A DNA stretch of 64,000 nucleotides from Tautonia marina (GTDB lineage: Bacteria; Planctomycetota; Planctomycetia; Isosphaerales; Isosphaeraceae): contig NZ_WEZF01000018.1 of NCBI RefSeq assembly GCF_009177065.1, forward strand, positions 62,001 to 126,000. Direction: 5' to 3'. Position numbers and translations under genes: made by a program. Shown piece after piece: positions 34,503 through 43,308 of this stretch; positions within the stretch are counted from its first letter, which is position 1, and each line of letters begins with the position of its first letter. Below the pieces are notes generated by a model. It searched no databases, was not told where the DNA came from, and was given only the letters and a program-made list of their open reading frames with translations.

Positions 34503-34979
34503 TCATTCGAGGCGCTGGTAGGTTCCGCTCCGACCGCCCGACTTGGCCTCCAGGACAATCTGTTCGATGACCATGCCACGATCGACCGCCTTGCACATAT
34601 CGTAAATGGTCAGGGCGGCCACCGAAACGGCGGTCATCGCTTCCATCTCGACCCCGGTCCGACCGACCAGGCGGGCCGTGGCCTCGATCCGAACGGCGTC
34701 GTCTCCGAACGGCTCGAAATGGAGTTCGACCGCGTCGAGCCCGAGCGGATGACAGAGCGGGATCAGGTCTCCGGTGCGTTTGGCCGCCAGAATTCCGGCA
34801 AGCCGCGCCACTTCGAACACGTCTCCCTTGGAGAGCTTGCGATCGCGGATCAGAGCCAGGGTTTCCGGCTTCATCCGAACGAGGCCGCTCGCCGTCGCTG
34901 ATCGAAGCGTCTCAGGCTTGCCTGAAACATCGACCATTCGACCGGCTCCCGACTCGTCAAAATGGGTCAGGCCGGACAC
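34503..34979 (-). CDS. moaC: Cyclic pyranopterin monophosphate synthase MoaC
   Basis: 158 residues matching MoaC in length and motifs: [42 protein letters not shown], and [28 protein letters not shown]. It converts the 3',8-cyclo-GTP product of MoaA to cPMP in molybdenum cofactor synthesis. No other moa gene is in the window, so it is detached from the pathway genes, as is often seen. Confidence 0.97.
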   Translation of the reverse strand: MSGLTHFDESGAGRMVDVSGKPETLRSATASGLVRMKPETLALIRDRKLSKGDVFEVARLAGILAAKRTGDLIPLCHPLGLDAVELHFEPFGDDAVRIEATARLVGRTGVEMEAMTAVSVAALTIYDMCKAVDRGMVIEQIVLEAKSGGRSGTYQRLE

Positions 34980-35077
34980 TGAGCACTCCTCCGCTCCGTC
35001 GAACTCAAGAGTCGGACGCTACCAACCAGGGGATTCGTCCGTTCTTGCCAGGATTGTAGACGAGGAGCCAGCAAAGT

Positions 35078-36733
35078 TCAATTCGTTCTGAACGAATCTT
35101 CGCGATTGTCAGGGACGAACGCCGGATCGGGAGCGTCGAATCGGTAGAGTCGGGAGAGCCAGACACCTGCTCGGGATTGCTCAAGGACCGGCTCGCCGCG
35201 GGTCAGGGCGTCCTCGATTGCCGGCGACCAGTAGGCGGAGCGTCGGAAGACCAGCAGCCAGCGCGATTCGTCGAGCCCCTGTTCCGGGAGCAAGCGGATT
35301 TCCTTTTCGAACAGCCCGGCGTTGAGCAAGGCCGTGGGGTACAGGTGATGGAAGGTGGGGGCGATGGCGACCGCTTCGCCCTGAGGCACGAGATGCTGGA
35401 CCTCGGCCAGCAACGGGGGGGCGAGGGTGTCTCCCCAGTACGTCAGTTCCATCCCCAGGCGTTCGGCTCCCGGAAGACCACCGATCAGCAGGTTGTAATA
35501 GCTCAACTGGTACGGGTGCATCCGGACCACTCCCCCACCTTGCGAGACAACCAGGGCAATGAGAAGCCCTCGAAGCCATCGACGCTCACCGAACCGATCC
35601 CAGAGCCCCTGGAAGCCGAGACCAATGAGGATGGCCCAGCTCGGGAAGGTAAGGAGAAACAGACGCTCGCCGTCGTAGACCGGGGCGCGGGTGCTGAACA
35701 GGACCAGGAACAGGAGGATCGACGAGGCGAGCAAGGCGGGGAACGGGTCGGTCCGAGGCTGTCGAAGCCCTCGGATCAGGCCGAGCAAGCCAAGCAGGTG
35801 CAGGCCGACCGGCACGGTCAGGGCGAAGTAGACCCAGGGATAATGCCAGGGCAAGGCGACGTCCTCGACCACCCGTCCGAAATAGAGGACCCGGATCGGC
35901 TGGCGATCGACGCTCGTGGAGAGGAACCGGACGAGGCGATCGGCCGAGTCGTTCCAGAGCCACGGCCAGCCGACCAGGAAGACGAGTAAACCGACCAGCC
36001 CCCACAGGATCGCGCCGGGGATCGCCTTGCGAATCGGCAGACGAAGCAGGGCATAACCGAGGACCAACGGGGGCAAGAGCCAGGCGTGGATCTTCGTCAA
36101 CAGGGCCAATCCCCAGAACGCCCCGGCGATTGCCAGGGCAAGCACGGGACGGGTTCCCTCGATGGCCCGAGCCGCCGCAAGCAAGGCGAGGGTCCAGCAG
36201 AGGGCGAGGATCGTGTCGAGCGTGGCGAAATGGGCGTGCGCGAAGACGCGGGGCATGAGGACGAGAGAAACTCCGGCGACGATCCCGGCCGGTGGGCCGA
36301 AGCGACGCCCTGCCTCTCGGGTGATGAGTCCGACCAGGACGGCGAAGGCGAGCATCGGCGCCACGCGGGCCGGGTGGACCGACATCGGATCGGCCCCGCC
36401 GAGCAGTCCCTCAATCGGCTCAAAGACGACCGAAGCCAGGCCGACGAGCCATCGGCCGAGCGGAGGATGCTGCGCATTGTCGGCGAAGAAGGCGTCGAGA
36501 TTGGCCTGACGGACGGAGCCGAGCCCTCGACTGCCAACCTGATCGATCAGGGAACCCGCGAGGCTGAGATAATTGCGACCGACCTTCACGTCGATCGGCT
36601 CGTCGCTGGTGATCCCCGGATCGCCGATCGTCAGCAGCACGGCCAGACCGGCCAGCGTTCCCAGGAGCCAGGGCCAGCGGGCGGCGAAGGAGGGAGCCGG
36701 AGTCGGTGGTGCCATCGGCGAGGGGTCGGGCAT
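35078..36733 (-). CDS. Membrane glycosyltransferase, GT39/ArnT-like
   Basis: 551 residues, with about 10-11 hydrophobic segments. The N-terminal loop has the family signature ITSDEPIDVKVGRNYL with Asp-Glu in the expected place after the first helix, followed by DNAQHPPLGRWLVGL (the HPPL-type motif of PMT/GT39 enzymes). These use polyprenyl-phosphate sugars at the periplasmic face. The acceptor is unknown. The stop lies 98 bp from the moaC start, so they might be co-transcribed, but a functional link is not evident. The start at 36733 has no strong ribosome site; MAPPTPAPSF (36715) is an alternative. Confidence 0.85.
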   Translation of the reverse strand: MPDPSPMAPPTPAPSFAARWPWLLGTLAGLAVLLTIGDPGITSDEPIDVKVGRNYLSLAGSLIDQVGSRGLGSVRQANLDAFFADNAQHPPLGRWLVGLASVVFEPIEGLLGGADPMSVHPARVAPMLAFAVLVGLITREAGRRFGPPAGIVAGVSLVLMPRVFAHAHFATLDTILALCWTLALLAAARAIEGTRPVLALAIAGAFWGLALLTKIHAWLLPPLVLGYALLRLPIRKAIPGAILWGLVGLLVFLVGWPWLWNDSADRLVRFLSTSVDRQPIRVLYFGRVVEDVALPWHYPWVYFALTVPVGLHLLGLLGLIRGLRQPRTDPFPALLASSILLFLVLFSTRAPVYDGERLFLLTFPSWAILIGLGFQGLWDRFGERRWLRGLLIALVVSQGGGVVRMHPYQLSYYNLLIGGLPGAERLGMELTYWGDTLAPPLLAEVQHLVPQGEAVAIAPTFHHLYPTALLNAGLFEKEIRLLPEQGLDESRWLLVFRRSAYWSPAIEDALTRGEPVLEQSRAGVWLSRLYRFDAPDPAFVPDNREDSFRTN

Positions 36734-36959
36734 CGGGGAGCATCGGGCGAGAGGAGCGATCGGGGGTTTGGCAGAGCAAAATGGATCGTCAGCATCATAC
36801 CCGGGGCAATCACGCGGATGCCAAAGGTCAGCGGTTTCGATTGGGGACGGTTCGGAAACGATCGCGGGCCCCGAGGGACTGCCTCGGCGAAGAACGCCGG
36901 GAAATCCCGATGGGGCCCGAGAACGCAGTCGAACGAATCGAAGAAGGAATCGCGGACGA

Positions 36960-37532
36960 TCAGTCTTCGTTCTTCTTCTGGGCGATCAGTCGCTTGACCC
37001 GTTCGGCGAGCAAGGCGCCGTCGAAGGGTTTCTTGAAGCCGTCGTTGAAGCCGAGGCGGTAGATCTCGTCGCCGGGCTCGTCGCTGGTCAACGCGATGAG
37101 AACGGTGTTGGCGTGATCTTCGCTTCGCTTCAGGTTCTGGGCGATCTGACCGGCTTCGATGCGGCCGATGGCCATGTCAATAATGATGCAATCCGGGTGG
37201 AAGCTTTCGGCACGAATGCCGGCTTCGAATCCGGACGCGGCGACTTCGAGGCGGAAGTCCTCGGTTTCGCGGAGGTGGTCGCGGAGCATGGACTGGAGCG
37301 GGCCGTCGGCCCCAACCACCAGGACCTTGCTATAGACCTCGGCTTCGAGCTCGCCGAGGGGCATCCCGTATTCTTTGAGGAATCGCAGCAAGTTATCCCG
37401 AGGGATGCGGCGATCCTGCGAACCGGGGATGCGATAACCCCGCAGTCGGCCGGAATCAAACCACTTGCTCACGGTTCGGGGCGCAACTTTGCAGATCTTG
37501 GCGACCTGACCAGTCGTATAAACCTTTTTCAT
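36960..37532 (-). CDS. MerR-like HTH plus receiver domain regulator
   Basis: 190 residues. The N-terminus (MKKVYTTGQVAKICKVAPRTVSKWFDSGRL) is an excisionase/MerR-type helix-turn-helix; residues about 70-185 form a receiver domain (KVLVVGADGPLQSMLRDHLRE, Asp in PDCIIIDMAIG, ALTSDEPGDE, GFKKPFD). The conserved phosphoacceptor Asp and Lys are present. DNA-binding domain first, receiver second, is the reverse of the usual response-regulator order. It may be a phospho-controlled regulator. No kinase is nearby; a degenerate signalling protein lies 5 kb away. Confidence 0.85.
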   Translation of the reverse strand: MKKVYTTGQVAKICKVAPRTVSKWFDSGRLRGYRIPGSQDRRIPRDNLLRFLKEYGMPLGELEAEVYSKVLVVGADGPLQSMLRDHLRETEDFRLEVAASGFEAGIRAESFHPDCIIIDMAIGRIEAGQIAQNLKRSEDHANTVLIALTSDEPGDEIYRLGFNDGFKKPFDGALLAERVKRLIAQKKNED

Positions 37533-38176
37533 ATCGAGGACTCCACTCGGATCGGAGTACGTGAGAGACCTCGGAGGTGTCCGAGACCCCCTCCTGGGGC
37601 CGGGCCGGCCCGATCCGACGCGGACGGGGAGCGTCGCCAGCTCCGGCCGCGTCGGCCGGGGTCAGCGGATCGGGTTGCCGAGAACGAGCCGGGTCCGGGG
37701 CGAGCGGACATCGGCGGGCAACCAATCGACTCAACCGTCACCATCCGTGGATCGCAGGGACCGATCGCTCCGTTGACGCGCCTGGCGGAGGGCCTCGAAC
37801 GACCTTCCGATGAGTACGTCTCAGGAACCGACCCGCTGACACCGCGTCATGCAGGCCGCCCGGTTCAGGTCACCCGGAGGGGGGTTCGCTCGCCTCCTTG
37901 CGGTAGCGGACCTGACCGTCAAGACTAATTTTCGATCGGCGCGGCCGGCGACTTTAGGGAGGGTTACAACACAAGCCCGGTCGGGAGACGTGTACCGGGG
38001 GTCGCCGAGGGGGGAATCGTGCCGAGAGGAGCCGTCAACACGGGTGTTCCGGCCAGTGGAGCCGTACGGACAAGGCGGGCAAAAAATGCTTCGGAATTCG
38101 AGCGGTGCCCCTCCCCCTGAGGACCGGATGCGCTCCGGTCTCAAGGGGTTAGGGCATGGTCAGCATCACGGGAGGC
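37533..38176. other. Intergenic region between the MerR/receiver gene and the FlgI-like gene
   Basis: 644 bp with no supported gene. It holds the upstream region of the MerR/receiver gene and the downstream region of the FlgI-like gene. A hairpin with G-U tolerance near 38114-38146 (TGAGGACCGGA...TCCGGTCTCA) lies about 30 bp after the FlgI-like stop and could end that transcript. Low-complexity GC stretches give several short open frames. Confidence 0.5.
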
Positions 38177-40132
38177 TCAGCGCTCGGAGTCTCCCGAGCG
38201 GTTTCGGAACCGGTTCAAGAGGCCAGGACGCCGGGGTTCGGGCTCTTGAAATTGCGGATCGAGCCCGAGTTCAGCTTCGAGCTCGCTTTTTGGCTCCTCC
38301 TCCTGCGATTTCGAGGCCGGTCCTCCGACTCGAAACCGCTTGAATAAGCCAAAACCACGACGGCGCTCGGCCTCCTCGTCGTCGTACGAAGCGGGTGTGA
38401 CGTCGTCGTCCTTGACCACGTCCTTGCCGGTGAGCAAGGCACGATCGTACTCCTGGACGTCGTTGGAGATGGAGTCGATTTGCAGGGCCGCTTCGAGGTT
38501 CGCCTGGTTGTGGGCTCCCTGAAGGATCGTAACGACCTGCGGGTAGGTCGCCCCGAGCGCCGCGACGCAGCGAATCACCTCGACCAGATCGGTCGAGCAG
38601 GACAGTACCTGTGGAGCGGCTCCCGTCAGTTCGATCCGGGAGACCTCGATCCGGCGGTCCCCCTGAGCGGCGTTGAGCAGGATCGGGCCGGTTCCCCCGA
38701 GGACCACGGGGGTTTCGAGCAGGTGCTGATCGCCGAACAGGACGATCTCGGGGCGTCGGGTCCGGCTGACGTGAATCATCGGCGGCCCGTCGCTGCGAAC
38801 GACGAAAAGCTCGAAGGGGTCTTCCCGAGGGGGTTCGTGGCGGATCGGGGCCGACTCGGCACCAACCTTGAGGCTCATCGGGTCGTCGGCCTCGTCGGAG
38901 CGTCGGCGTTCTTCGAGGAAGCCGAGCACTCGGGTCCGGCCGAGGTACGGATCGCCAGGGTCGGAGGTCCGCAAGGCGTTGAACGCTCCGTAGCGGATGA
39001 CCGGGTCGGGCTGATCCATCAACGTCCGGAGCCGGACGATTCCGGCAGGCTGATCCATCGCCGCCAGGGCGGCCAGGGCCATCGTCCGGAACTCGGGTTG
39101 CTCGATGACGGCCTTCACGAGTTCATCGGTGCCGGCAGAGTCGTCAAGGTACGCCAGGGCCTCGGCGGCGAAGAAACGGACCTGGGGATGGTCACTCGTC
39201 AGCGCCTGGGCCAGCACCGGGGAGGCAATGCCTCCGACCGATTCGAGCTTCAGGGCGGCTTCGCCGGCGGTCTTGGGATCGAGCAGTTCTTTGCCCCAGG
39301 CTTCGAGCCGCTGATCCTGGAGTTCCGGGGTCCGCTTCAGGCGAATCTGGGCGAGGACCTGAAGATAACGAAGCTGGTTGTGGTGGTAGCGCTGCGGCAC
39401 GTTCAGAACGATGGTGTTGTCGGTCTTGGCCGTCGCCACCCCCTTCTTGAACCGGCCGTCGCGGTACTGGAAGCGCTGATTGATGAGATCCTGAAGCTGC
39501 TTGGCCACGCCTCCGCTGCGGTAACGATCGTTGATCAGGAGAACGTAGGGAATCTCCTGCTTGATCCGACCGCCACCGAGCACGCGACCGACTTTCGGGT
39601 CGTCGGGGGCCTCGGAGTTGCCGGTGATGACGGGGCCGTAGGCGTAGACCATCGGCTTGCCATCGAGCTGATTCCCCGAGGCGATGCCGATTTCATTGAG
39701 CCAGGTTCCCATGAGGAAGCCACCTTCGAGGCTGCTCGTCTCGCTGTCGGGCGGGAGCAGGACCTCAATGTTCAGCTCATCCTGGGGAGACATGCCGGCC
39801 GTGATCCTCGCCCGGACGACCACCAGAGACGTCCGCTGGAGCGGGTCGCCGAGGATCGACTGGACGTCAAGTTCCGGGTTGCGCTTGATCTCGGTTTCAA
39901 GCTTCTCGCGATAGGCAGACGGTCGGGGTTCCGATCCGGTCCCCGCCAGGCCGATAACGAGGCCGACCCCCTCGACGACCTTCTGCCCGAAGCCCAGGGG
40001 CTCGGCGATGTCGACGACCTTTTGATCGGTGTCTTGCCCGAGGACCACTGCCGGAGTGCCGATCAAGAGGATCGCCACGCCGAACCCAACCAAGGCCCTC
40101 GCCGGGACCGCGCGTCGATCGCCGCGTCGCAT
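38177..40132 (-). CDS. FlgI-like domain protein with HEAT repeats
   Basis: 651 residues from ATG 40132 (MRRGDRRAVPARALVG), preceded by a GGAGG-type site. A signal-like hydrophobic segment (ALVGFGVAILLIGTPAVVLG) then residues about 35-270 resemble the flagellar P-ring protein FlgI: VEGVGLVIGLAGTGSEPRPS, TSLVVVRARITAGMSPQDELNIEV, SLEGGFLMGTWL, VGRVLGGGRIKQEIP. Residues about 285-390 are HEAT-like helical repeats (SPVLAQALTSDHPQVRFFAAEALAYL). A third region (about 400-570) has no clear match; the tail is acidic. No flagellar genes accompany it, so it is probably not a P-ring but a FlgI-related envelope protein. Confidence 0.75.
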   Translation of the reverse strand: MRRGDRRAVPARALVGFGVAILLIGTPAVVLGQDTDQKVVDIAEPLGFGQKVVEGVGLVIGLAGTGSEPRPSAYREKLETEIKRNPELDVQSILGDPLQRTSLVVVRARITAGMSPQDELNIEVLLPPDSETSSLEGGFLMGTWLNEIGIASGNQLDGKPMVYAYGPVITGNSEAPDDPKVGRVLGGGRIKQEIPYVLLINDRYRSGGVAKQLQDLINQRFQYRDGRFKKGVATAKTDNTIVLNVPQRYHHNQLRYLQVLAQIRLKRTPELQDQRLEAWGKELLDPKTAGEAALKLESVGGIASPVLAQALTSDHPQVRFFAAEALAYLDDSAGTDELVKAVIEQPEFRTMALAALAAMDQPAGIVRLRTLMDQPDPVIRYGAFNALRTSDPGDPYLGRTRVLGFLEERRRSDEADDPMSLKVGAESAPIRHEPPREDPFELFVVRSDGPPMIHVSRTRRPEIVLFGDQHLLETPVVLGGTGPILLNAAQGDRRIEVSRIELTGAAPQVLSCSTDLVEVIRCVAALGATYPQVVTILQGAHNQANLEAALQIDSISNDVQEYDRALLTGKDVVKDDDVTPASYDDEEAERRRGFGLFKRFRVGGPASKSQEEEPKSELEAELGLDPQFQEPEPRRPGLLNRFRNRSGDSER

Positions 40133-40719
40133 CACCTGGCCTCCTTGCCTGTGACTGCTGTGTGACCGTATCGAGGCGCCCCGAGACGCCCCCCGCCCGC
40201 CGCCGAGGACCGGGGCGAGCCCCATCTGGGCGATCGACCCGGCTTCCGTTCCGGGAAGCTCCAAAGGTCGAATCGCCCTGTCTGGACGATTCCGATTGCT
40301 GTCTCGGCCAACGCTCCAACCGTTCGGGGTCGATCGGGAAGGGAGTGTCCACCCGGAGAGCGGGCAGACCGGTGCGGTGGAGACGGTTGACCGGGGGCGG
40401 ACCTTAAGCAAATCACGAAGAACGGTCAAGATCGTCTCCGGACGTGCAGACAGGGGACTCTGGAGGCAAGTCGAGCCTCCGGCGCGACCTTTGCCCAAAG
40501 AACCGCTACAACCCGCAGACCCAAGGCGAACACGCTCCGCCTCGCAGGCTACCCATATGGTATAAATCTCCTGGGTTCGCGTTACGTGCGGGACTGGTCG
40601 GCCGAGCTGGTCGCGTTCTTCGGTTCGGCGCGGGCAGGCGGACCTGGCCGGCGGGTGTTGATCTCGCCTCGATTGGCACCCGTGTGATTTCGTCCGGCTG
40701 CTTCGTTGAGGATCGCATC
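40133..40719. other. Divergent intergenic region between the FlgI-like gene and asnB
   Basis: 587 bp with no gene supported. The upstream frame of asnB (from 40444) is open but its product is unlike any family. TATAAA at 40561 has no -35 at the right distance. A regulatory role for asnB expression is likely but no motif was recognised. Confidence 0.5.
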
Positions 40720-42756
40720 ATGTGTGGCATCGCTGGCGCCGTGGATCTGACCGGAGCTCGTCGCACCTTCCCGCTCGATCGAGCCGTGGCCATGACCCGG
40801 GCGATCGAGCATCGGGGACCGGACGCGGAAGGGATTCACCGCGAACCGGGGGTGTTCCTGGGGGCCAGGCGGTTGTCGATCGTCGATCTCGACGGCGGCT
40901 TTCAGCCGATGGCGAATGAAGACGGCTCTATCTGGGTCGCCTTCAACGGCGAGCTGTACGACGACGACCTCCTGAGGCGCGACCTGATCGCCCAGGGGCA
41001 CCGACTCCAGTCACGATGCGACACGGAGATCTGGGTCCACCTGTTCGAAGACTACGGCGAGGGAGCCTTCCGCACCGCCAAGGGGCAGTTTGTCGTCTCG
41101 CTCTGGGACCGCAACCATCGGACCGTGCACCTGGCTCGTGATCGCGTGGGCATCTGCCCCTTGTTTTATGCCGAGCGGGATGGCTGGCTGCTTTGGGGCT
41201 CGGAGATCAAGGCCCTGCTGGCGTCGGGGCTAGTCGATCCGATCCCTGATCCGAAGGGGCTGGACTCCTTCTTCAACACCTTCTCAGCGAGCATCCAGCG
41301 CACCTGTTTTCGAGACGTTCATCTCTTGCCCCCCGGACATTTCTTGCGGGTCGACGCGGAATCGGGGCGTAAGCATGTCGTGTGCTACTGGGATCTGGAA
41401 TTCCCCGATGCGGGCGAGGAGCGACGAGAAGACAACGTCGAGGGGCTGATCGAGGAATTCGAAGGGTTGATCCGCAACGCCGTCCGCCGCCGATTGCGCG
41501 GGGATGTGCCGGTGGTCAGCTACATCAGCGGTGGCCTCGATTCGGCCATCGTGCTGGGCGTGGCCGGGCAGGAGCGGGGCACCCCCCTGCCCTCGTTTTC
41601 GGTCGCGCTCGACCGCGCCGGTCCAGACGAACGGACCAAGGCGAGCGAGGCGGCGGCCGGGGTGGGATCTCCGTTGACGCTGGTGGAAATGTCGAAGGCT
41701 CGGATCGCCGAGACGTATCCCGAGCTGATCGTCGCCGCCGAGATGCCGGTGATGGATACCGCCTGCGCCACCTTGCTTCGCCTGGCGCAATCGGTGCATC
41801 AAAACGGCTACAAAGTTGCCCTGACCGGCGAGGGGGCCGACGAGGCGATGGCCGGCTATCCGTGGCACCGAATGCACGCCATGCGCGATCGCTTCAAGGC
41901 CCGATGGGGAGAAACCCTCCCCCGGATCGGCCGAGAATGGTTCCTGAACCGCATCTCGACCGACCCGAGAGCGCGCAATCCGAGGTTCCCGGTTCGCGGG
42001 GCTCGGGTCGCGCAGCAAGAACTTTATGACATGCTCGGGCAATCGCGTGCTCGCGTTTATTCGGAGTCGATGTGGTCGTCCCTTGAGGGATATAGTGCCT
42101 ACGGCGAGGACATGGGGATTGCTCACGATCGCTTCGGGCACTGGCACCCGCTGCATCAATCCCTGTACCTCGGATACAAGGTCATGCTGCCCGGCCTGCT
42201 GCTGGCCGGAAAGGGTGACCGAGTGGCGATGAACGCCTCGGTCGAGACGCGGTATCCCCTGCTCGATGAAGACGTGACCGCCTTCTGTGCCGCCCTGGCC
42301 CCGGAATACAAGCTGCGCGGCAAGACGGATAAATGGCTGCTCCGCCAGGTCGCTCGGCGCGTCTTGCCGAGCCCGATCGGCGAAAAAACCGCGAGCCGAC
42401 CGAAGGAGATGTTCCGCGCCAGCCTGTCGAGGACCTTCCTGGGCCCGCACCGGCCGGGATGGGTTGACCAGTTGCTCAGCCCCGAATCGCTCCGCCGAAC
42501 CGGATTCTTTGATGCCGAGGCCGTCGCGGCGGAAGTCGCCCGACGCCGGTGGTTCCCCCGAGTGACCCCGAGGCAAGGGGGGATGGACCTGAGCTTGACG
42601 ATGGTCGTGGCCACGCAGCTCTGGCATCACACCTATTGCGGTGGGGGACTCTGCGACCTGCCGACGTGGTCGGCCCCGACCATCAGCCGGGCGGATCTGG
42701 CGATTCCGGATGCCTCGGTGTTTGCTTCCCACGCGGCGGCGGCGGCCAGCGCCTGA
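40720..42756 (+). CDS. asnB: Asparagine synthetase (glutamine-hydrolysing)
   Basis: 678 residues from ATG 40720, giving the mature N-terminal Cys2 nucleophile (MCGIAGAVDL). Glutaminase domain with the RGPDAEG, RRLSIVDLDGG and FNGELYD signatures; synthetase domain with the PP-loop SYISGGLDSAIVLG, TGEGADEAMAGYP and EKTASRPKEMFRASL. Catalyses ATP- and Gln-dependent amidation of aspartate. A slightly long C-terminal part (about 640-678) has no added domain. Related proteins are also found in polysaccharide and peptide modification loci, and the identity as biosynthetic AsnB is by family only. Confidence 0.93.
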   Translation: MCGIAGAVDLTGARRTFPLDRAVAMTRAIEHRGPDAEGIHREPGVFLGARRLSIVDLDGGFQPMANEDGSIWVAFNGELYDDDLLRRDLIAQGHRLQSRCDTEIWVHLFEDYGEGAFRTAKGQFVVSLWDRNHRTVHLARDRVGICPLFYAERDGWLLWGSEIKALLASGLVDPIPDPKGLDSFFNTFSASIQRTCFRDVHLLPPGHFLRVDAESGRKHVVCYWDLEFPDAGEERREDNVEGLIEEFEGLIRNAVRRRLRGDVPVVSYISGGLDSAIVLGVAGQERGTPLPSFSVALDRAGPDERTKASEAAAGVGSPLTLVEMSKARIAETYPELIVAAEMPVMDTACATLLRLAQSVHQNGYKVALTGEGADEAMAGYPWHRMHAMRDRFKARWGETLPRIGREWFLNRISTDPRARNPRFPVRGARVAQQELYDMLGQSRARVYSESMWSSLEGYSAYGEDMGIAHDRFGHWHPLHQSLYLGYKVMLPGLLLAGKGDRVAMNASVETRYPLLDEDVTAFCAALAPEYKLRGKTDKWLLRQVARRVLPSPIGEKTASRPKEMFRASLSRTFLGPHRPGWVDQLLSPESLRRTGFFDAEAVAAEVARRRWFPRVTPRQGGMDLSLTMVVATQLWHHTYCGGGLCDLPTWSAPTISRADLAIPDASVFASHAAAAASA

Positions 42757-42766
42757 TGCGGTCGGC

Positions 42767-43174
42767 TCAGATCCGATCCCACACAACCGGCTGATCGTGG
42801 GCAATCGCCTCGGTCAGGCAACGGATCAGGGCGACGAGGGCGGCATCGACCTCGTCGCCGGGCTCGGTTGGGCCTCGGGCGAACCGATCGCGGAGCAATC
42901 GGAACGCGGCCAAGGTTTCGGCCGGGTCGTTGAGCACGGATCGCCCGACTTCGGGATCAAACAGCCCTCGGTCGGCGATCCAGTCGCTCAAGAGCTTCAG
43001 TCGCTTGATCCGACGGTCGCACCACCAGAGATCATGCAGGCCGCGCAGGATGACATCGAACGTACCGTACCAGAGGGCGACCGGCGTGGGGTCGTCGTCT
43101 CCTGCGGAAACGCGGACGCCGGGAGCACCGGGGCGGCCGAAATCGTCGGGATCGTCGTCGATCATGACACGCAT
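42767..43174 (-). CDS. Hypothetical protein
   Basis: 135 residues from ATG 43174 (MRVMIDDDPDDFGRPG); upstream codons in the frame run into a REP-like repeat, so they are excluded. The composition is acidic with WYGTFDVILRGLHDLWWCDRRIKRLKLLSDWIADRGLFDP in the middle and an alpha-helical C-terminus. No family is recognised. It ends 10 bp from the asnB stop, convergent. Coding potential is supported by the regular codon bias and by conserved-looking Trp/Cys cluster, but it could be a lineage-specific protein. Confidence 0.6.
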   Translation of the reverse strand: MRVMIDDDPDDFGRPGAPGVRVSAGDDDPTPVALWYGTFDVILRGLHDLWWCDRRIKRLKLLSDWIADRGLFDPEVGRSVLNDPAETLAAFRLLRDRFARGPTEPGDEVDAALVALIRCLTEAIAHDQPVVWDRI

Positions 43175-43230
43175 CGTCTCCGCGGGCGATTCGCACGAGG
43201 ATCGAGATTCCTGCACCCTCGGCCCACTCA

Positions 43231-43273
43231 GCCGGCCTTCGGCCACCCTCTCCCCCGCAGCAGGGGAGAGGGT
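43231..43273. repeat. REP-like palindromic element, copy B
   Basis: GCCGGCCTTCGGCC joined to ACCCTCTCCCCC, a short spacer and GGGGAGAGGGT. The CCCTCTCCCC/GGGGAGAGGG arms match the tandem copies at 14.3 kb, and the GGCCTTCGGCC part matches copy C at 47.5 kb in inverted orientation. It lies between the hypothetical protein start and the peptidoglycan enzyme stop. Confidence 0.8.
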
Positions 43274-43308
43274 AGAAAACCGGGATCGCATCAACACAAC
43301 CACACAAC

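Noticed and set aside
40555-40570. TATAAA as a promoter of asnB
   Set aside because: No -35 element at the right distance; the match alone is too weak.
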